9,689 nucleotides of DNA from Bacillota bacterium (GTDB lineage: Bacteria > Bacillota > Sulfobacillia > JAJZYS01 > JAJYTV01). A program made the translations under genes and the position numbers. Positions 6,498 through 9,689 of the stretch are shown here, one piece after another; the stretch's first letter is position 1; each line of letters starts with the position of its first letter. Under the pieces are notes generated by a model. That model saw only the letters and a program-made list of their open reading frames with translations, was not told where the DNA came from and ran no database searches. The stretch covers positions 1-9,689 of the forward strand of contig JAJYTV010000051.1 of the NCBI GenBank assembly GCA_021792885.1. Direction: 5' to 3'.

Positions 6498-8537
6498 TCA
6501 CTCGGCGCTGAGCGCCGCGATGTCCGCGACGCGCGAGAGGGCGCGGTGCGCGCGGTGCAGGATCGCCTGCCGGCGCTCCCGCTCCCCTCGGTCCTCGGAC
6601 ATCACCATGATCTCCGTGAAGAAGCGGTCGAGCGGGGCATAGAGACGCGCCGCGCGCCGCAGGTAGCCTTGGTAGTCGCCCTGCGCGAGGAGCGCCTCCC
6701 CTTCCCGCTCGAGTTCTTCGACGGCCGAGAGGAGCGCCGCCTCCTCGCCCGCGGCGCCCTCTGTGCCGCCTTCCTTGGCGAGGTTCTTCGCACGGCGTGC
6801 CGCGTGCACGAGCGCCGTGAACTCCTCCCCGCCCGCGACCTCCTCCAGCGCCGCAAGGCGCACAAGGACGCTGCCCGGCCGCTCGATCCCGGCGGCGAGC
6901 ACTGCCTGGGTGAGCCGCGGGTCGTGCCCCGCCTCCTCCGCGCGCGCCGCAAGGCGCCCGGCGAGGAAGGCCGAGAGCTGCTCGCGCGCCGCGCCGGCGC
7001 TGGGCAGGAGGTCTTGGTAGCCATCGATCGCCGCCTGCACCGCCTCCCCGAGGGGGAGCTGCGGCATGCGCTCCCAGAGCCGGATCGCCCCGATCGCCGC
7101 GCGTCGCAGGCCATACGGGTCCTGCGAGCCCGTCGGCGCGCGCCCGCTCGCGAGGAAGCCGACCAGGTGGTCGAGGCGGTCCGAAAGCGCGAGCAGGAGG
7201 CCCGCCGCCGTCTGCGGCAGGTCGTCCTCCGCGCCGCGCGGCAGGACCCGCTCCCCGACCGCGCGGCAGACCGCTTCCTCCTCCCCGTCGAGGCGGGCGT
7301 ACGCCTCGCCCATCGTCCCTTCGAGCTCCGGCAGCTCGCGCACGAGCGCCGTCGCGCGGTCGCAGAGCGCGAGCGCCCCCGCCGCCTCGAGCGTCTCCCG
7401 CAGCTCCGGGTGAGCCGCGAGCGCCGCGAGCCGCCCCGCGAGCAGCGAGAGCCGCTCGCTGCGGTCGAGAAGCGTCCCGAGCTTCGGCGCGTAGGCGATC
7501 CCGGAGAGCTGCGCGCGCCGCGCGCCGAGCGCCTCCTTGCGGTCCTCGCGGAAGAAGAAGAGCGCGTCCGCGAGCCGCGCGGCGAGGACCGTCTCGTTGC
7601 CGCGCCGCACGATCCCCTCCTCGCCGCCGTTGCGCACCGCCGCGAAGCGGTCCCGAAGGCGCCCGTCCGCTCCCCGCACCGGGAAGAAGCGCTGGTGGTG
7701 GATCATCGTCGCCGTCAGCACCGCCTCGGGCAGCGCGAGGTACTCCTGATCGAAGCGGCCGAGGAAGGCCTGGGGCCACTCGCAGAGGTCTGTCACCTCG
7801 GCGAGGAGCTCCTCCGGGATCTCGGCCCGCAGCCCCTCGGCCGCCGCCGCGGCGCGCACGCCCTCCTCGACGCGCCGGCGGCGCGCTGGGCGCTCCGGCT
7901 CGACGCTCGCTGCGCGCAGCACGGAAAGGTACTCCTCCGGCGAGGAGACGGCCAGCGGGCCGGGCGAGACGACGCGGTGGCCGTAGGTCTCGCGGCCCGC
8001 GACGACCGGCCCGACCGCAAACGGCACGACCTCGCCCCCGAGGAGTCCGACGGCCCAGACGAGCGGGCGCGGCAAGCGCGGCGCGCCATCCGCCCAGCGC
8101 ATCGTGCGCGGAAAGCGCATCGACGAGAGCGCCCGCGGCAGGATCTCCTGCAGGACGTCCTTCGCCGGCCGTCCCGCCACCGTGCGTCGCGCGAAGAGGT
8201 ACTCGCCGCCGGGCGTCTCGCGGCGCTCGAGCTGCGAGACATCCATCCCCTGGCTGCGCGCGAAGCCCTGCGCGGCCTTCGTCGGCTGCCCGTCCTGGAA
8301 GGCCTGCGCGGTGGACGGCCCGCGCGCCTCGACCTCGCGGTCCGGCTGCGCAAAGCGCAAGGGCCCGAGGCGCAGCGCGAGGCGCCGCGGCGTGCTGTAG
8401 CTCTCGACCTGCAGCGCCCCCTCGGCGAGGAGCGCCTCCTCGATGGCCGCGGCCACGAGGGTCTTCAGGTCCTGCTCCGCCTGCGCGACGACGCTCGAGG
8501 GGAGCTCCGGGAAGCCGAACTCGACGATCAGCTCCAT
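6498..8537 (-). CDS. glyS: Glycyl-tRNA synthetase beta subunit
   Basis: The 679-residue beta chain of the bacterial alpha2beta2 glycyl-tRNA synthetase, close to the usual roughly 690. It binds tRNA-Gly; the alpha chain holds the aminoacylation site. Family landmarks run in order: LIVEFGFPELPSS (3-15), ARGPSTAQAFQDGQPTKAA (71-89), MRFPRTMRWADG (140-151), EVTDLCEWPQAFLGRFD (247-263), MIHHQRFFPV (278-287) and ARLADALFFFREDRK (320-334). The HD-like region follows with ELPELEGTMGEAYARLDGEE (401-420) and ALSDRLDHLVGFLASGRAPTGSQDPYGLRRA (450-480). The C-terminal part, from about 570, is the helical DALR-type anticodon-binding domain. The ATG at 8537 overlaps the end of glyQ by 10 bp and has GGAGGG 7 nt upstream. 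This arrangement suggests translational coupling, which would keep the subunits in proportion. Longer readings of this frame run across glyQ and the leader and are artefacts. Confidence 0.99.
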   Translation of the reverse strand: MELIVEFGFPELPSSVVAQAEQDLKTLVAAAIEEALLAEGALQVESYSTPRRLALRLGPLRFAQPDREVEARGPSTAQAFQDGQPTKAAQGFARSQGMDVSQLERRETPGGEYLFARRTVAGRPAKDVLQEILPRALSSMRFPRTMRWADGAPRLPRPLVWAVGLLGGEVVPFAVGPVVAGRETYGHRVVSPGPLAVSSPEEYLSVLRAASVEPERPARRRRVEEGVRAAAAAEGLRAEIPEELLAEVTDLCEWPQAFLGRFDQEYLALPEAVLTATMIHHQRFFPVRGADGRLRDRFAAVRNGGEEGIVRRGNETVLAARLADALFFFREDRKEALGARRAQLSGIAYAPKLGTLLDRSERLSLLAGRLAALAAHPELRETLEAAGALALCDRATALVRELPELEGTMGEAYARLDGEEEAVCRAVGERVLPRGAEDDLPQTAAGLLLALSDRLDHLVGFLASGRAPTGSQDPYGLRRAAIGAIRLWERMPQLPLGEAVQAAIDGYQDLLPSAGAAREQLSAFLAGRLAARAEEAGHDPRLTQAVLAAGIERPGSVLVRLAALEEVAGGEEFTALVHAARRAKNLAKEGGTEGAAGEEAALLSAVEELEREGEALLAQGDYQGYLRRAARLYAPLDRFFTEIMVMSEDRGERERRQAILHRAHRALSRVADIAALSAE

Positions 8538-9412
8538 GCCGCGACCCTCCCTTCGAGCGGGAAGCCCTGGCGCTCGCGGTCCTGGACGTAGAGCTCCGCG
8601 ACGATCCGGGCGCGGTCGCGGATGCGGCCGATGTAGGCCGTGCGCTGCGCCGGCGCGATCGCGCCGCGCGCCTCGAGGAGGTTGAAGACGTGCGACATGC
8701 GCAGGACGTTGTCGTAGGCGGCGAAGTAGAGGCCTTCCCGGGACGCCCGCTCCGCCTCCGCCTCGGCGCCCTGGAAGGTCGCCTGGAGGTAGTCGACCGA
8801 AGCGTGCAGGAAGGAGTAGGCGGAGTGCTCGTACTCCTGGCGGCGGAAGAGGTCCCCGTACTTGAGCCCAGGCATCACCTCGACGTCGAACACGGTCGAG
8901 ACGCCCTGCACGTACGCGGCGATCCGCTCGAGCCCGTAGGTGATCTCCGCCGGCAGCACCGTGAGCTCGATGCCGCCCATCTGCTGGAAGTAGGTGAACT
9001 GGGTGACCTCCATCCCGTCGATCCAGACCTCCCAGCCGAGGCCCCAGGAGCCCGTCGAGGGGTTCTCCCAGTTGTCCTCGACGAAGCGCACGTCGTGCTC
9101 TCGCGCGTCGAGCCCGATCGCGGCGAGCGAGCGGAGGTAGACGTCCTGCACGTCGGCGGGGCAGGGCTTCAGGATCACCTGGTACTGGTGGTGCTGGTAG
9201 AGGCGGTTCGGGTTCTCGCCGAAGCGGGCGTCCGCGGGCCGGCGCGACGGCTCCACGTACCCGACCCGCCACGGCTCCGGGCCGAGCGCCCGGAAGAAGG
9301 TAAGGGGATTCATCGTCCCGGCGCCCTTCTCGAGGTCGTAGGGCTGGCCGATGTAGCAGCCCTGCTCCGCCCAGAAGTGGTGCAGCGCGAAGATCAGCTC
9401 CTGCAGGGTCAT
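8528..9412 (-). CDS. glyQ: Glycyl-tRNA synthetase alpha subunit
   Basis: The 294-residue class II catalytic subunit that activates glycine with ATP and charges tRNA-Gly with the GlyS beta subunit. It begins MTLQELIFALHHFWAEQGC with the PYDLEKGAGTMNPLTFFRAL stretch (24-43). Motif 2 is YVEPSRRPADARFGENPNRL (52-71), followed by YQHHQYQVILKP. ENPSTGSWGLGWEVWIDGME (116-135) and QFTYFQQMGG (138-147) line the active site, and motif 3 is EITYGLERIA (156-165). The C-terminal helical part includes LLEARGAI (245-252). I chose the ATG at 9412: GGGAGG is 7 nt before it. The GTG at 9427 would add five residues and lies directly against that Shine-Dalgarno. It is the first gene after the T-box leader and overlaps glyS by 10 bp. 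Confidence 0.99.
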   Translation of the reverse strand: MTLQELIFALHHFWAEQGCYIGQPYDLEKGAGTMNPLTFFRALGPEPWRVGYVEPSRRPADARFGENPNRLYQHHQYQVILKPCPADVQDVYLRSLAAIGLDAREHDVRFVEDNWENPSTGSWGLGWEVWIDGMEVTQFTYFQQMGGIELTVLPAEITYGLERIAAYVQGVSTVFDVEVMPGLKYGDLFRRQEYEHSAYSFLHASVDYLQATFQGAEAEAERASREGLYFAAYDNVLRMSHVFNLLEARGAIAPAQRTAYIGRIRDRARIVAELYVQDRERQGFPLEGRVAAWS

Positions 9413-9419
9413 GCGGTCG

Positions 9420-9425
9420 CCTCCC
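9420..9425 (-). promoter_or_regulatory. Shine-Dalgarno of glyQ
   Basis: GGGAGG, 7 nt before the ATG at 9412. It belongs to an 8-nt string GGGAGGCG that occurs twice more in the T-box region (9438-9445 and 9465-9472). The antiterminator arm CGCCTCCC (9459-9466) is its exact complement. Confidence 0.7.
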
Positions 9426-9434
9426 ACAGCGAAT

Positions 9435-9469
9435 AGGCGCCTCCCGTCCCTCAGGGACGGGAGGCGCCT
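9435..9469 (-). terminator. T-box terminator-type hairpin, 16-bp stem, no U-tract
   Basis: AGGCGCCTCCCGTCCC and its exact reverse complement flank a TGA loop. The 5' arm is also needed for the antiterminator: GCGGGAG (9468-9474) pairs with CTCCCGT (9457-9463), and CAGGG (9482-9486) with CCCTG (9452-9456). The two folds therefore exclude each other, as in transcription-attenuating T-boxes. What follows is ATTCGCTG rather than a run of U, so it is an unconventional terminator, or the control works another way. Confidence 0.75.
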
Positions 9470-9660
9470 CCCGCGGTTCCACCCTGCTTGCCCGCCGCAG
9501 CGGGCCGCTCTTTCGTCGTGGATGGGGTTTTACTGGCGGCAAGGCCGCGTTCCTCCCCCGGCTTGCGGACGCCCCGGCGCCCGGCCGCCGCCCGGCTTGC
9601 ACCGCCCCGGGCTCGCTTCGCGCGACCTTCTTCGGCACCGGCTCCCGCGCATCGCCGTTC
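9435..9660 (-). promoter_or_regulatory. Glycine T-box riboswitch leader of the glyQS operon
   Basis: T-box leaders read the charging state of a specific tRNA: uncharged tRNA pairs with a specifier codon in stem I and, by its NCCA end, with the TGGA of the T-box, allowing expression. AGGGTGGAACCGCGGG at 9470-9485 matches the T-box consensus, preceded by the usual AAGC. Stem III is GCCCGC-TGCG-GCGGGC (9490-9505). The antiterminator can form CAGGG/CCCTG and GCGGGAG/CTCCCGT around the TGGAACC bulge. Stem I is less certain. A distal hairpin GCCCGG/CCGGGC (9607-9612 with 9590-9595) carries a GGTG-containing loop and an AGCGAG before it. A helix CCGGTGCC/GGCGCCGG (9634-9641 with 9574-9581) lies below, and then an internal loop has GGC at 9571-9573 as a glycine specifier candidate. 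Position before glyQS fits glycine. The leader's 5' boundary is approximate. Confidence 0.92.
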
Positions 9661-9689
9661 TAGGATTAGAGTGCCAAGCGGAGGGGGGG
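9661..9689 (-). other. Window edge upstream of the T-box; possible -10 only
   Basis: This 29-base stretch holds TAATCC (9663-9668 on the minus strand), which could be a -10 element placed just before the leader. A matching -35 would fall at or beyond the window edge, so no promoter can be called. A G7 run on the plus strand ends the window. No other feature is visible. Confidence 0.2.

Noticed and set aside
3090..8591. A plus-strand open frame of 1833 codons running opposite ppdK, the regulator gene and glyS
   Set aside because: It is antisense to three firmly identified genes, is dominated by Arg, Leu, His, Ala and Glu in the way expected of a complementary frame in GC3-rich DNA, and matches no recognisable domain.
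9425..9427. GTG as the start of glyQ
   Set aside because: It abuts the GGGAGG Shine-Dalgarno; the ATG at 9412 has correct spacing and gives the normal GlyQ N-terminus.
6498..9638. A 1046-codon reading of the glyS frame extending through glyQ and the leader
   Set aside because: GlyS homology starts at the ATG at 8537; upstream sequence is out of frame over glyQ and the T-box RNA.
9665..9679. A CIRCE-like or sigma-54-like element around TTGGCACTC at the right edge
   Set aside because: The CIRCE right half (GAGTGCTAA) is absent at the required distance, and there is no GC-containing -12 element for sigma-54.

Overview
The window is a dense, very GC-rich bacterial segment (around 70% G+C by eye) in which every gene I can support lies on the minus strand. 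Read in the direction of transcription, right to left, the order is: T-box leader, glyQ, glyS, a PPDK regulatory kinase/phosphorylase (yqfL/ppsR family), ppdK, a DUF885-like protein, a dGTPase-family HD phosphohydrolase (dgt), and the first 168 codons of dnaG, which runs off the left edge. The two-subunit (alpha2beta2) glycyl-tRNA synthetase, the T-box leader, and the glyQ-glyS-yqfL-...-dnaG order together suggest a high-GC, deep-branching member of the Bacillota (Symbiobacterium-, Thermaerobacter- or Limnochorda-like). This placement comes from context and was not tested by a search.

Layout: positions 9435-9660 hold a T-box riboswitch. It has a near-consensus T-box (AGGGTGGAACCGCGGG), a stem III hairpin, a plausible stem I with a Gly GGC specifier candidate, and a 16-bp perfect hairpin that excludes the antiterminator. 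glyQ (8528-9412) and glyS (6498-8537) overlap by 10 bp. The regulatory kinase (5646-6479) starts 18 bp after glyS, and ppdK (3003-5642) starts 3 bp after that. The DUF885-like gene (1551-2999) follows after 3 bp and overlaps dgt (559-1554) by 4 bp. dnaG (1-505) starts 53 bp after dgt, behind a small hairpin. No gene-free stretch exceeds 300 bases; the only sizeable non-coding stretch is the leader at 9413-9689.

The gaps are so short, with no U-tract terminator between genes, that the whole set is probably one transcription unit. Its only visible regulatory inlet is the glycine T-box. Charging of tRNA-Gly could therefore influence not only GlyRS but also the reversible pyruvate/PEP step (PPDK and its Thr-phosphorylating regulator), dNTP hydrolysis and primase. 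Start choice is varied: dnaG and the DUF885-like gene use TTG and ppdK uses GTG, each behind a good Shine-Dalgarno, and several of these lie inside the upstream gene.

Most of the window is ordinary housekeeping. The points that stand out are the DUF885-like protein, whose metallopeptidase-type motifs are degraded (HDGLPGSH and QGWALYAA instead of the family's HExxPGHH and EGWxxYxE), the T-box terminator hairpin that lacks a U-tract, and the coupling of a glycine sensor to a replication/carbon operon. I see no mobile element, CRISPR array, tRNA or rRNA, and no clear undescribed system.
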